Of a stretch of DNA of 64,000 nt, positions 1 to 14,509 are shown in pieces. Under the pieces are notes generated by a model. The model was not told where the DNA came from. It searched no databases and was given only the letters and a program-made list of their open reading frames with translations. The stretch covers positions 11,503,050 to 11,567,049 of the forward strand of contig NC_054082.1 of assembly GCF_017562075.2 (NCBI RefSeq). The letters are read 5' to 3'. Source of the stretch: Anopheles merus (taxonomy: Eukaryota; Arthropoda; Insecta; Diptera; Culicidae). Positions within the stretch are counted from its first letter, which is position 1; each line of letters starts with the position of its first letter. The position numbers were made by a program, and so were the translations under genes.

Positions 1-119
1 CCTCGCAACTGGCACCTACAAACGGTGCAGCAACGCAAAGGCCACCCAGGATTGGCCGCAAATTCGCAACGCTCTCTTCAAACAACGACGACGACGGCGA
101 CAACGACCACGACGACTAG
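1..119 (+). other. Possible 3' end of a coding exon running in from the left
   Basis: All three plus-strand frames are open over the first ~115 bases. One frame (starting at base 3) gives a plausible hydrophilic tail ending in an Asn/Asp-rich run and a TAG at 117-119. A CGA/ACG triplet-rich tract lies at 82-116. A possible AATAAA sits nearby at about 155-160. The piece is too short to assign, and it could equally be untranslated sequence. Confidence 0.2.
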
Positions 120-3100
120 TGCAAAGGACATCACCGAACGGCATGGAAGTACAAATAAACAAACATTATCGTAATTTTAAAGCGGTCTCCCCTTGCTTAG
201 CAGCACAAGTGAACTACTTGTTTACTGTTTGTTAGCCACTTGAGACAAGCCGATTTTTTTTTGTGTGGGCGCGCCCTCTCCCATCACTGAATTGATGGAA
301 AAAAGAAGCCTGTCTTTACCGTCCCCAAGCCAGGGATCAGAAGGTATCGATACCGGGGCCATACCGGGAGAAGAATTATTTACGACGTCTCTCTCTATCT
401 GTTATTCGAAGCAAGAACCTTTTTTTTTGTGTGTGCTGTCGCTGTCTTACCAGAACACGGTCGTGATGTTTTCTAAAGGCTGTTTTTTCTTCTTCCAACC
501 GAAATAAGGAATGGCGGTAAAATCAATAAAAATAAATTTCTCTTATCTTAAAACGGATATTTTGGGATTTATTTTACGATCCACGCTCTCAGGCGGCATC
601 GGGCGAGATTTAGGATTTTATGCTTTATGTGCGCAAGCACAACGGAGTTTTGGTTTTGTTTTCTCTTCATTGTCAGATAAAAAGGATACTGTTTATTAAA
701 AGATTGCAATAAGAATTGATTGTTGGTGGGAAGTTGGGTGTAGCGCAACAAATAAACACTGGCAAAAAAGGAAGAAATAAAAATGCAATCACGAATTCTT
801 CGCTGGCACACAAGCATCGTTAGCACCGTTAGCACCGTTTCGTTTCGTGCCAATGTGAAAGTCAAAAATTAAAACACATTTTCGAAATCATCAATTTGTG
901 CGCTGTGTTTTGTACAAATAACACGCAAAAAAAACCCCCCCGAAGCAAAACTGCAACAAAAGTATGCTGCAAAACACCATTAGGCGACACAGTTTGGTTC
1001 GACACGGTGCGGACCCGGTCGCCCGGGAGAACGATAGATGATTGAAAAATGGTCACGTTTTGGGGTAAATTTATTACTGTAAAACGAAACCATCCGGATG
1101 GTCACAACGATGGTCCGCTCTCGGTGCAAAGCTGGTGCACCGTGCACATGGTTGCTGGTTGCCGGTCCCCATTCTCCGCCTACCCGGAAAAAGGGGGCCA
1201 ATAATGGCCAACCGATTTTCATCACGTGCAGGAGCAGCCACGGTGCACACGGTGAGATGCATTCGAAACAGCAGCAGCAGCAGCGTGCCGTGCCTGCAAT
1301 ACACGTGGGCCGGTGTAAAATGGTTCGGCCCCGTCCAAGATGGGGCCCGGCGGAGCAAATCAGGATTCAACGCAGGCTATTCGGGTCGTGGGTTTTATGG
1401 GTGCACGGGCGGCAAACAACAGCAGCTTGAATGAGCGAAAACGATGAAACGTTTCGTAAATAGTCCGCCGTGCCCTATCAACCCTCCGGCCGTTTGCTTT
1501 CCCGGTGGGTCCTCGTACACGGACGGTCTTGACGGTGTGTGGCACCACGATGGCTGCGGGGCGAAACGATCCATTCATCGCACATGTGGAGGCATACACT
1601 TTCACATACTAACACACCCGTGCCGTGCTTGGGCATCTCAGAAGCTCAGTGTGAGGCCGAAAGCTCCAGCGGTAATTCTGTGGAGCAGTGTGCGGCATGA
1701 TTTATCGCCTACTTCCGTAAACCGATAGTGTGAACGGGCGGTGATGGTTCGCAGGTTTTGGGCAGCGGTAGCAGCGGCAGCAACATGTGCGCCCGTGTTG
1801 TTTGTGCATTTTTCGGTAGCATAAATGATTATTTTCGTAGAACAGAAAAAAACAGAGGCGATAAAAATCGACATCAAAGGGAAGGGTTTCAAAAAATACC
1901 TTTGAACAGGATGAGCGCTACCCTGAATTGCTTTCAATATTCAGTTAAAAAAATACTTGAACTGAATGCCACAAAAGAACTAATTTTGTACGTGATTTAA
2001 GATCATCTTTCCTATTGGAGTTACAACTGATAAATTAGTTTCAGGACAGGTACTGTCATTGATTTAAATAAGGGAAATATAAGCTTTACGAAAACAACTG
2101 GAATTAGTTGCAGTTCCTTATGGTTTCCAGAACAACTGTACCTGTACTTGTATAAGGAACAAAATCATGCGCACAATGAAGTGCAAGTGGTAATAGGCAG
2201 CTAATGCTTATTTATGTTTCAGATGAAAAAAAAAAAAAGATGACTAGGCAACGGAGACACTTTCTTAGGATTAATCATTTCATACGGTTTCAAAACCACG
2301 AGCAGGTCTAATAAGCCCTTCGTAATTGAAATTTAAATGCATAATTTTGCATTACAACTTGGAGTATAGAATGGCTTTCAACAGGATATGAGTATGAGGT
2401 GTAGTGTAATAAAACCATTCGCTAACCAAACACAGAAGAAAAAAACGATGCTATATAAATCAAAGAACACATAACATGCGTACCCTGAACAGGCCACACA
2501 AGGCTCGCGTGTGCGTGTTCTGGAAAAGCAATAAAATTAACCCCGGAAGCCCGTATGATACTCTAAAATACCTTCACAGCCTCGTATCACGTATCCGGTG
2601 GCGCGCATCATCGTAAAGCGCCATTCTGAAGCAGGACTGAAGAAATTATTAGTTTTGCCCTTTTCCAGGATGTATCTCTTGTCGTTTGCACCCCATCCCC
2701 GCAACGACGGCGAACGGGGAACTTGTGCGTGGAAAGTTCTAATCGTGGCAACCACTTTTCCAACGTCGGAAAGTAGTACCCAGGAGAAATTTACTTTCAT
2801 TTGCCGTGCTTCACCCCACCCTATGCGTTACCATGCAGATGCGTACGTACTCACGGTACGTCGTGCGCGTCGAGTGATCATAAAACAACCAATTCATTAC
2901 ACTCGCAATGATTATGGGTGGGTGAGTGTACGTACGGACCTTCCTTTCCTGTACACACTGCCATGCCAATGTCTCTAATGGGTGATGAGCATGAGGGGGT
3001 GGAAGATAATTGTGTTTTTATTTTGTGTCTTGATTAAATCTTGTCCCAAAATTATTGGTTCGGTGGAGGAGAAAAGCGTAAGCGAAGGCAATGAGCTGAG

Positions 3101-6100
3101 TGGAAGTGAGCTAGACTCAGAAGGTTTGTTTGGAAACTTGATAGAGTAATGTATGTGTTCCACAGAAATAAAGTACAGTACAGCAGAGCAAGAAAGGACA
3201 ACAAGGACCATATTTGTTAAAGCCACAGGAAAATTGCTCAGAATTGCTTCCTTCCCAACACACACACACACACGCTGGCTCAAACGACAGTTCCTAAGGT
3301 GTCAGGCAGAAATGCACTCGCCACGGGAATTTAAGCTGAAGGGCTTCCAAGACACACTCTTGTTGACATTACGTGAAAGATTGTTAACACCCTTATGCAA
3401 AATATTCGCCAAAAAAAAAAAGTAAGCAAAAAAACAGAGCCTTCCGTACTCCGGTTCAACACAGCACAGCACCCGGTTGACAGGGCAGTGAACCGGCGCG
3501 AACAGGCGAAATTTATGGTTTTCGATTTAAATTCATCACGCGCTTTCCTTCCGGTTCCGGTGGTTGTTACACGAACCCTAAAAATACGCTCACTACACGC
3601 TCCACACGTACCCGATAGGCGCTCCTTTCTTTATCGTGGGCGCTAGTGCCAGGTGCTGGTGGGGCAAGCGAGGAGACCGGCGTAAAGCCATTCGCAAAGT
3701 ATGACGTACGCATTTTTCTCGCATCGGAAAAGGGCTTCTATAAACATACACACCCATACACATCTTCTTTCTACACATGGAAATGAATAAAACATGTAGT
3801 TCGGTTGATAAACAACGAAGTTTTGGTACGAAGCTGTGTGTGTCTGTTTGCATCCTAACGGACGCGTAACGCAAATTGTTCACGAATTTCCATCAGCAGT
3901 GCGCTTGGCCCGAGCGCACATTACTGTGTACATCCTGCTCCATTGCACTCGATGATAAATGATGACGATATTACTGTCAAATTTTGCCCTCACTCGATTC
4001 AATTTCGGATCACCAAAACATACAGAAAATAATTTTGCAAACTAATAAAATTCTATTATTCAAGTTGTTTTAAAAATGAATCGAAATCTCGACAAATATT
4101 GATACACAACCACTGAATGCGTCCAGAAAAGGAAGATTATTCTTTTCTGTTTCCTTTTCGTGAACTTTTCCCAAACAAACGCGCACTGAAACGCGTTCGA
4201 TATGAAGTGAATATTCAATATCAATTACTGTAAGCGAAAATTTAACACAAAAACTCGCGAAATGCGTGTTTGAAAAAGTGATGAAAACCAATACACGCAA
4301 ACCGCGAAACCGTGAAAGCCCCTCAAAAATGCGTTCGTGAAAGGAATAAAGCTTCGGTAATCAATGTGAAGTACTACAAACACTGTCCACCCACCGGTCC
4401 ATCCAGACTTGCCCACACGTGCGTACACGCTGAATCGGTGAGCTGTTTGTTCCCTTGCGGAATGTTAAACCCTTTTCCGCGTGTAACTAAAAATAAAAAA
4501 TCGATTCGAATCGGAAAAGCATCGATTTCCCCCCGAGGAAGGTAATTTTCTCGTCGAAAAAAAAGAGGAGGCTTCGGCGATTTCTCCAGTGCTTTTTACA
4601 GGGCACCATTATTTATTGAGTGTATCATCAATATAGCAAAAAAAAAGGAAGTGCGGCATTCCATCAATTGGAAAATTGGTAAAATGTTCGAGTCCGACGG
4701 GAAAGAGGATTCGAGCATCGATCCGTTGATGCTTCCCCAAAGTAACCACCCACCCAGTCCTGGGTTGATGCAAAGCCAATGGCGGTAATTAGCAAGCCCG
4801 CCCGAGAGTGTTTTTCAGTTTAATTGAATCTCATAGCTGCGAGGTGCGTTATTGCAACGAATCGCGTTATCACCGGCGAGCGTATGCAATGATTTCCATA
4901 CTGGACATGTGGATTTTTAATGAAAGTAAGCCGCTCCTATCGTCGACATTCCCATGGCGTCACAAGGGAATGTCAATCATTCGTCAAGCTGTCCATAAAA
5001 TGCTGCATATATGGAAGTTCTTGTGAAATATTACTCAATATAGGGCAACAGCAAGCATTGGTTTTGCTTCCTTCAGCAAAAAACCCAATCGTTGCTGCCA
5101 TTCCGATTCTCTAAAGTACATTCATTAAACAACCTGCCCACCAACAATAGCGCACCAAAACGCTACACAACCCAATCGGTGGAAGCCAGACGTTCGCTAG
5201 AATGACTCCTGCTGTCGAACACTAATTAGGCTCAGGTGTCCCATTAGCAATAGGGAGGTTTTCCGGCCCATTATTTACAACGCACCTCGCCCGACAAAGC
5301 GAAAGTGTGAGCCCGCACCACATTAAGTGAGGTACATTTTTCAACCGATCCTCACTGCTGCTGCTGCTGTGAAAAGGGAGCAGATCCAAACCATACGCAC
5401 AACTGTGGTCGGGAAGTGGTGGTGGTGGTGGTGGTAGTAATAGATGGTAGTAACGGCCAACCAGCCGCAGCATCATACTTTCATCTCTACCGGCCACAAC
5501 ATTAAACCGGGGGCGTGTAGCATAAAAGCGCTATTTGGCAGATGTGCATCTCACCGGCGGCTTGTCAAGATCGATCGGCTGTGTTCATCTATTTTTGCCA
5601 CCGGAATTAATGTAGCACGCAGAATAGAATGGCAGAAGGCAGAAGCGCACACCAGTGTACCAGTTACAGCAGAGCATTTTGAGAGGGGTTCATCTCGAGA
5701 GGGGCTGTCCACCTGTTTATCGGAAATCAGGGTGTATGTGTGTGAGTGTGGAAAAAAGGGGTGAATATAAATGAGTTTTTAATCATAGTTTGCGAACAGT
5801 GTGCGTGTCAGTGTGTGTGTGTTAAATGTGAGTGAGTTTGATGGAAAGTGTATACAGTTCCATTTAAATTTAAGCATGTCAGATGATAAAGTGACAGTGC
5901 GTCGCTGTGTCAGTACGCTCGTGCAATCGGTAATTGAATTGCAATGTAACGTCAAGGATGATTGTTGTGCCGGTTACGGATGAGTCCATCAAAAATGAAT
6001 GCACTGTACACAATAAAGGCCTCGCTAATAATTACAAATGATTGTGAAACTTCGAAAAAAGTTATTGCAACAATGATAGGTTTCATTTCAGGTACGAGTT

Positions 6101-6193
6101 AACAGCTTCCAAGGAAGGCTTTAGTTTCGATAAGAGGGAATAAATGAGCTCATCGCTTAATACCCATCAACTATTGCTACGGACAAAGCAATC
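120..6193. other. Non-coding sequence, no gene recognised
   Basis: I see no ORF with protein-like composition and no exon chain on either strand. The stretch holds simple repeats only: a CA run near 3257-3273, a GGT run at about 5415-5433, and several A- or T-tracts. It may be intergenic or part of a very large intron of a gene outside the window. Confidence 0.5.
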
Positions 6194-6240
6194 ATTTAAA
6201 TGATTTGTATTAAGATTTGCTTAATACAAATCATTTAAAT
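6194..6240. repeat. Perfect 21-bp inverted repeat with 5-nt spacer
   Basis: The left arm 6194-6214 is exactly complementary in reverse to the right arm 6220-6240, separated by ATTTG at 6215-6219. The arms are AT-rich and contain ATTTAAAT, itself a palindrome. The arms do not resemble a known mosquito microRNA that I can recall. The structure could form a cruciform in DNA or a hairpin in RNA. Confidence 0.9.
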
Positions 6241-9200
6241 ACACTCCAAACCACTCAGTATACAATTTATTCCACTCTAGAGTTTAAAAAAGTCTCACTC
6301 TAGGTTGTCTTGTTCGACATGTTTCAAAGGAAAAGAATGTTTTCAACTTGCGTTCGCATCGTTTCTCATCAACTTCGAAGGTAAACCATGCTCAACTACG
6401 CTTCTCCGGTGGCCAAAGATTAGGAAAATGCCACACAACGCGCACCAAAATACGGAACGAATGCCACTCACGGTTAAGACGAATCGGATCGAATAAATCA
6501 CGTTTTTCTATTATCCTGTCATGTTTGCATTTGGGCTTGCCGCTCGATTGCATTCAAAATCACCTGTCACCCGGTCCTTCTCCGTTGGGGATGGATTTGA
6601 GGATCTGAACGAACATTAAAAAAAAAACCAGGTCACCGAGAAACCGAGCGAACGAGACGCAGCACCAGTTTAAGGCCACACAACACCTTCCTTCTTCAGA
6701 GTACGCAAACACACGTGACTCTTCTATAGCGAGGGTTGCATTAGAGTGACATTGTAGGTAGGCAAGCAGGGATGGTTTCCACTGAAGCCTTATACTTTGT
6801 TTTCGTGCAAAATTCAAGAGAGAAAAATTAGATCGATTATCCTCAGCACAGGGCCAGGTTATTTTCAAGGAATAGAAGGCAAACCAAAAAAAAAAAAAAG
6901 CTAGATGCTTTTTTGATATGCAAACGATGGAATAATGACGGATTAGGAAAGTCCAGGAACTTTGCCTGCCTTCTCCGACAACGAACAGGGGCCCCCCCTT
7001 TGAGTCCAAGGATTGTTTCATTGTAACTTTTTCTCTCTTGTCACTGCCGAACAATTTCATACGAAAGTTTGCCATTTAGATGGGGCGTAAAAAGATTGCA
7101 AACATTCGTACTGGAAAACCACGAAAAGCAGTACGCAATCGCGGGGGGGAGGGCTTTTGCGGGGATGTGCTACATCCTGCCCGTACCAAAGCAGCACAAA
7201 TCTGGAGAACATGATAAGCCGCATCTTACACAATGGGACCGGGATAGCAAAACCGCAGCCCCGAACACTGACGCTGGGGATGGACATAAAATGTCCGACG
7301 TCGTCCAGGAATTGGAAGGAAATCCGATAAACGACAGCGAATCTTATTAAAGTTTTCAACTAGCTCCAAAACATGACCCGGTCGGACGCATCCGGCCGAT
7401 GATGCGAACCAGGAGGAAAGCGTGCGCGAAGGAATGGTAAGGACCGTGGCCGGATGGTGGCTGAAACAAATGAGGTTGCATAAATATTTTGCCTTCTTAG
7501 CTTTCCACGTTCCAACTCGAATGTGGTTAGGAAGGGAAGACATTGTACCCAAAACGGGGGGGAAGCGCACAACAAATAAAAAACAGAGACAACTTTTCCT
7601 ACTGCCCGCATTGAAGTTGTGCTGGCGGTTTCTTCTTATCCGAATGGCTAACCACAAGAAAGGAAAGAATAAAAAAAAACACACACACCGAGCGAGCCTA
7701 GCTAACCAACCTCCAGTTACAAACGAACCCCGATCCCCGGGCCTCCATATTCGGGCGCCACAAATTTCCGGTTTCCATGTCGAAAGAATTCATTGGCATG
7801 AGATTACGGTTTGGCGGTGGGAATTTAATTACACGCCAGAGTTGGGAACCGCATTCCTATCGCAGCATCAGTGAGTTTTTCTTCCCGTGTGTTCCCCGTT
7901 TGCCGGGAGAGGAGCTCCAGGAAAATGTGTGCACACACCAGTGAGTAAAGTTTAAGAGGCATATCTCATTAAATAAAAACTGCTACGCTGCTTGGGAGAT
8001 TGGTATGATATGATGTGAGGCAAACGGACAGAAATGTCAAAGCCGTGCCAAGCGTCCTTCGGTAAGTGTATTTAAGCACAATAAAGCGATTTCTGGGAGC
8101 ATCTTGTTTTATTATTATGGCTCTTTTTAACGTACCTTATGGTGCTTTCGTTTCGTTCGGCTGTCCCTTTGCCAGACACATCGAAAGTAAGTAGTCCATT
8201 CAATGCTTTAGCATTCATTTTTAATGGCCTAACGGAATTTTGCAGTCTATTTGCTGCTACGGTTGCCTTTGCGCATCTCAGGGGGGGAAATTAACTTTTC
8301 AACACTCAAATAGAGCTCAGCTTCGATCGTCGGTGGGTGCAAACAGTGTCTGTTGTTAGGAATTTACTTCAAGGACGCACAATTTAGTGGAAGTAATGTA
8401 AAGCGAGACGTGTTTATTTTAAGTTTTGAGTGTTAGGTTAACAGTAGGCTTATTAAATCCTAGAACAGATTACTTTAATATTAGCAATAACGTAGCACAG
8501 CAATGCACAAAACACACTACGAATACATTAGAATATAATTTAAAACAACAGAAGCTCACACTAAACCGAGAAGACCTACAAAAAGTACATACTATGCGCA
8601 ATATTTACCCCACGACAGCATCATTCCAATGGGTTGCTGTGGATGCTATCAGAATACAATTTGTCATCCGCTCTGTGCGGTAAACAATTTTGATAACGCC
8701 AAACTTATCCCTTCTACCTTCCACTGCCACAGCAGCCAAAACAATACGCTGACAATACTTTCCTGCCATCCTCCAGCTTGCGATGGAAGTGTTTAATTCA
8801 ATTAAATTTCAAATACTTTCGATAACCCAGAACGCGCTAGTGCGAGGAATCGACAATGAGCGGAACGAAAGTGCTAGGGAAGAAAGAAGTTTCCCTGCGC
8901 TCATCTAAAAATCGGACCAAACAACACAAGAAATTGGACCTGGAAGCACCGAAAACTAGAGAAAGAAACTCCCTTCATTTTGCTTCAACCGCTCTCAACT
9001 CTTCGATACAGAGCAGTACAGCGGAGTGGAAAAAAAACTGTCCATTCTAACAAGATTCGTTTGCTTCAAAAGCATTCGCTGAATTGGACATCAAATCGAC
9101 GTTTAATTGAACCCCCCCCCCCCACCCCACCCTACCTTCTCTCTGGCTTTCTCTTTCTCCTGTTTGGGAAAGTATTTTAATATCAGTTTTTAAAATTCAC

Positions 9201-12200
9201 AACAAATTAATTGTACCTTCTGTTTGGTTTTCCGGCGCTTGTCAGCGAACGGCAGGGAGGTAGAAGCGCGATGCTTCTGTCGTGACGGATCTTCCGGTTC
9301 GTTGCATTGAGATCGGCTGCTGCTGCTGCTGCTACAGCGGAGAAGGCTGTGTTGTGTAATGTAATAAAAGCCAAAACCGGGAAAAATGATGTGAAAACGG
9401 AGGGCCTGCTTGCTGGATTATGAGGTGAATACTAATTTCAAGCAATGACAGGCACGTAATTAACCTACTTTACTGCCTGCCGTTGCGGAGTGTTGCTGTT
9501 AAAGAGCACAGCCCTCTCCCACCGTACTGTGTGTGTGTGTGCGTGTATAAGAACGTCCCTGTACTCTTTATTGCCGATTGTTCCAGGGCTGCGTATCAGG
9601 GTGACTCTGCTCGGAAGGTGGCGAGTGGTTCCTTTCAATTGAAGGCACGTGCCTGCCTAGCGCTGCAAACGGTTACGAGTCGTTTGAATCGGCTATCGCT
9701 TTATTTTCTGCGCTGGGCAGAGGGAGATGCTGTATCTTGTTAGGATCTATTAAATTCACAAATAAACAGCAGTTGGTTGGTGTGGCTAGTTTCAACATGC
9801 GTTCAAACAACTTTTTTTTAGAAATTAAAGAGCATTTAATGCACATTAAGCTTGTTTATAAAAAAGACAGCATTTCATTGTAAAGAGACTTTAATTACAA
9901 CACCCACACCCATCGCCCCATGTCGTCAATATCCTAAAAACAATAAAAAAAGGTTTGCATTTACTACATGACACTTTAATTATGCCATCAATTGCACTGC
10001 ATGGTGCCATCATCAATTGCGTTGCAGCCCGTCCTCCCCACTGGAAACGCAAACATTTAAATCTCCCCGTTTGATTGCATGCAATTGAGCGTAATCAAGC
10101 ATTACAAGACCGTAATAAAATGGCTTAGGATACAATTATACGGCATATTGTTTGATTCGCAAAGCAACGGGGCAATACTCTAGTAGACTCCTCTCGCAGA
10201 AATCGATACAAATTTACACAGCCCCCACAGATCGTTATGCAAAGCTGGCTTAGCATTTCATTCCCTTTTTCCCAATGTCGATACATAAATTGTATTTGTG
10301 TGTATAAATCATAATCGTAGCGGGAAAAGCTGCCAATTGCGCGGATTGTACTGCCCCTGAGCTAAGGGTGTTTATTATGATGTTGATTTTTCCGACCAAT
10401 ACATTCATAATTTCATATGTTTAAGCCTGGCGGAAAGAGCATGCTGCCGTGGGGGAGATTTATCGAGCGTTAAACGTTGATTACAATAAACGGTTGCCCA
10501 AGCAGGACGGTGCAGGATGACTAGAATATGATCAGCTCGTTCGGCTTAAACCTTGCACTTGAAAGATCTTGAGGTGAATTATTTTTGCGTTTTATTTTAC
10601 CTTCATATCTGAGGCAGAAGAACAATCCAACAAACACTTCAAGATGGAACACACAGTCATTGGCATTGCCCTGAAAGACGTGTCTGCTAGAAATGGACTC
10701 GAGCATATAGGTACGGCAGCGAGACGGAGCCACCTTGTGCTTCCGGTCGTTCAGCTGTCTGTAAATGATGTTTACAGATCTAATCATCATCCCACCAACC
10801 GCTGCTGACAAGCAGCACACAATGGATATTCACCGATCCCTCGCCGAATCCTTGTGCTGAAGAGCTCTTAGCATAAAAGCCGACAGTCCACGCGCGCTTC
10901 GAGATTGCGTCGGTCCGAGTACTGGGGTTCACTAATTAGAATGTCCGGGATGAAATCTGTCACCCCAAGCCGGGGTCGAAGTTTGCGACCAACCACCGGC
11001 ACCGATGGGAGGGGAGAAAAAGGGTGCCTCCTTTCATACGAATTCAAACAAATCCGTGCGCGTCACAGTTCCGCGCGCGTATGCAAATAGAGCCGCTTCA
11101 CTTCCGATACGATACGGTATTTATTTGATTTATTTACTTTGAACCACAAATTTTCAAAGATTGTTTTGCGATGATAGTCGGGGTTTCGGTGGTGGCGAGT
11201 AAGCGGCAGCACGGCTCAGCATAGCAATGTTTGCTTGCGCGTAACTTTAGAACCGTATAATCAGGCGACGAACCCTCCCAACAACACCAGCGGGGAGATA
11301 GATATGGGATGATGACTTCTTTCATGCCAGGGCAGCACCACTGTCACCAACTGTACTCGATGCCAGCTTACGAGGACGCACAGGGGTGGGGGGGGGAGTT
11401 ATGTTGTGGAATAATTATCATTCTACAGCTATATCTTGGGCGTGAATATTTTGCATTTTCTACCGCCAACCTGTCTGGAGATGATGGATGGAAATTCGGA
11501 TCACGTAGGTTAAAGGTTCGCCAAATTTTGGGCATTGTTTGAGTGTGAGAATGATTTAGTATGCAAATTTTATCTCTCTTTGAATTGTCTCAAGGAAGAG
11601 CTAATGAGCGCATTACCCTTATTGGAGGAATAGAAGAGGGAGAGAAAGTGGAGGAGAAATGCAGCTAACGATAGGGATTTAACTTAATTTGTTTGTTTAT
11701 ATTTACGCTAATTACAGCATACGCATTGTTTTGCGGTACAAAACATTGCCTTTGAGGAGTAATTCAATACTGTTTTGTTGAGGAATGTTGGTACAGCGGG
11801 AAAATTGTTGTTTTGCTCCTTGTTTTTGTATGATACAAATACATTTTTGATTTTTTTTCTTTTCTTTTTACAATTTTAGCAATTAAATCTGAATTATTTT
11901 CATAATTACATTTAAACAGATTTGATAGAAGAACGATCGAAAATAATACAAAAAAGCAATAAAAAATCTAATAAATCGGTCTTGAAATGCTCTCTCGACC
12001 ATACCGCATACCGAAAGAAGTGGATGCAAATTTATCTACACTACGCAAACATTTATCTTCCCACCGGTGTGACAACCTTTCTTTTGTGTTCCTAATACAA
12101 TGCCCACCAACCACACCGACGGGCCATTCAAAATGCTTGGTTTTATACGACTTATCGATTAAAGTTTATCTTCCGAGCGTTTATCTGCAAGTGATTTGTG

Positions 12201-14230
12201 GCACAGGTGGTAATGTGCTGTTCAAGCTGTTGTCCCCCCCCCCCCCCTAGTCGAGTGTCCCAAAACTGATCAAACCCGGTCGCTAATGCCGCTCCGTCCA
12301 ATTATTAGTGGCACCGCTGCTGCTGTTGGCTAATGCAAATACAGCCGGCTTGCCTAAACAAAGCGTAAGCGAGCGAGTGGGTGAGTGATATCATCAAAAT
12401 TATGATAATTGCATTATCCTACCAGAATGTGGGCGTCGAAAGTTCGACGTACCCGGTGGAAAGAGCAAGGCACCAGAAGGCGACGCGGAGCGATGTAAAG
12501 GTAGATGAAATATCGAAGCTCACACCTCACCGATTCCCCGAAGATACACAACATACACACCGGAATGTCCCTCCGGTAGATGACACTTTCGATGATGACA
12601 TTTACCGGGCTTACTTTCCCTGTGTAGCGTCTATCCCCCCCCCCCTCCCCCCCTTCGTTTACTGGTTGTGAAATGTACAATTTAATTACTAAATGCTGCC
12701 ATCGTTCCCGCTTCACGCCAGACCCGCCGCAAGTGAAGCGTATGCGGCCGCCCGAGCATACGACTCTACTGTGGTACACTACTTGTGGTACGTGTAAGCA
12801 TCCACTCGCCCAAGCAGCTGTCCGTACCGTGCCGTGACCGACCGGAGGAAAACTTTTCCGTTCCATAAAACACTAAAGTTTAATGGTGCGTCAAATTTAA
12901 CTTTTTGGAAGGAAAATATCAAGTTGAAGCATCGCTTCACCCTCTCCGCCGCACCGATTGGAAAGCTTGCAGTAGAGGAACGGACATTGCGAGCTGGTCG
13001 GAGGAAATGGACAACAATTTAGTGAGGCTCAAAAACCCCGACGGCCCACTGCTCTCAGGTGTGCCAGCCGTCTGTGTAGTCTTCTGCTGCTTCAAAACCG
13101 ATTGACGGACGCTGTAGAGGGATGTAGGGAAAGTAAAGGGAAGGAGAGTACGAATCGATTTTGCCTCTTTTTTTTCCTCTGAACTATGCCACAGTGCGAA
13201 GGTTCAGTGAGTTTTAGCATCGTTTGTGCTGCTGGGCGGTTTACTTTTCCCAAACGCATCGCCCACAGGGTGGCGGGGATTTCATCAAATTAATGTTGTT
13301 ATTTATTTTTTGATCCTTTTTTGTTTTGGAGGCCAAAACTGTTTTGTTTTCTAAAAAAAAAGAGACTGTTTTTGCGATCGAATGACTGCACTAGATAATC
13401 GCTTGATCGAGCCTATTACTGCCGAAATCCTTTAATCCGGGTGTTTCGTCCCATTATGGTTAGTTAAATGGTTCAATCAACTAATCAGCCCTGCCAGTCC
13501 TCCTCTTCCCAGCAAGCAAAGCATCCCATCCCACCCATAATGGTGATGCAAACTCTAATTAGGCTCCAATCCAATCGAAACTTCATGGTGATTAGAGGAG
13601 AAAAAATACCCTGAGCTGGCTACAGCAAAAATACCCATTGAATGCATGCAGGAAACCAGATAGCAGATACCATGTGGTGTACAGTAAGCCTTTCGGGAGA
13701 GAGAGAATGTGGTGCTGTGTGTCTGTGTGTGCCTTTAATAACGGTTGGAGCATTTAAGGAAATTGAAGCTTACATGTATGTTCTGGGAAAAGCCAATTAT
13801 GGTTAGTGTTTTTGTGGTGCACACCATAGAGCACACTCTTCCCGTGTGGTCACATTGCTGGCTAACGTGTTTCAAGTGTTGTAAGTTTTAATACAATATA
13901 AAATGCACCATCATTAGAAGCATAATTTAAATTTCCTCTATTCAAACCCGTCTTTTAAAAATGTTTTAACACAAAGTTAAGCGCAGAAAACATGACAATT
14001 AATTAATAAAACTCTACAAAACAATGCCCTTTTTGCCTCTTTTCCTATCCGAAAAGATAGTCCAAGTGCTACATCGCAGGACACAGTCAATTGAAGGTGA
14101 GAGCAGCAACAGTTTCTCAGTTTTTTGTTACTCTTTCAGTTGCTCGCTTCCGTCTATCCACTCCAGTGTTTGAACGAATACATTTATCATGTCCAGCCAG
14201 TGCGCTCTGTGCAGCGTTTGCCCAGCCCAG
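6241..14230. other. Non-coding sequence, no gene recognised
   Basis: No convincing coding exon is visible. Several open frames of 80-170 codons occur on both strands (for example 6560-7075 minus and 7226-7684 minus), but they have low-complexity, non-protein-like composition and no splice support. Homopolymer C runs lie near 9112-9123, 12234-12247 and 12629-12650. A TG run lies near 9528-9543. Confidence 0.5.
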
Positions 14231-14255
14231 GCCCGGGCCCGGGCCCGGGCCGGGC
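14231..14255. repeat. GC-only palindromic CCCGGG repeat
   Basis: Overlapping GCCCGG hexamers make a self-complementary 25-bp block in otherwise mixed sequence. All six frames are open across it, which explains the Pro/Gly/Arg/Ala-rich shadow ORFs there. Confidence 0.85.
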
Positions 14256-14469
14256 TTGTTGTCGCTCGCACACAGAACAGTGAGCAGAGGACACAAAAAC
14301 ACAACGACAACCGGAAAAGCCACTGATAAACATTCCCACAACTTGCGAACGGGTTGATTGTTTTCGGCTGTGCAATTCAAATACGTCCCCGAATGCTACC
14401 AGCTCTTTCCCCCTGGACACACAAACAAGAGCGTTTCCTCCCCAGTGTACAAATAGTGTGCGCTATCGT

Positions 14470-14509
14470 GGGCGACACAGGGCGACACAGGGCGACACAG
14501 GGCGACACA
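14470..14509 (+). repeat. Four exact copies of a 10-bp tandem repeat
   Basis: The unit GGGCGACACA occurs four times without change at 14470, 14480, 14490 and 14500. It is a short minisatellite with no coding context. Confidence 0.9.

Noticed and set aside
6560..7075. 171-codon minus-strand open frame
   Set aside because: Phe-rich low-complexity stretch from a poly-A tract, with no homology signal and no splice partners.
7226..7684. 152-codon minus-strand open frame
   Set aside because: Overlaps other open frames on both strands, and the composition is not protein-like.
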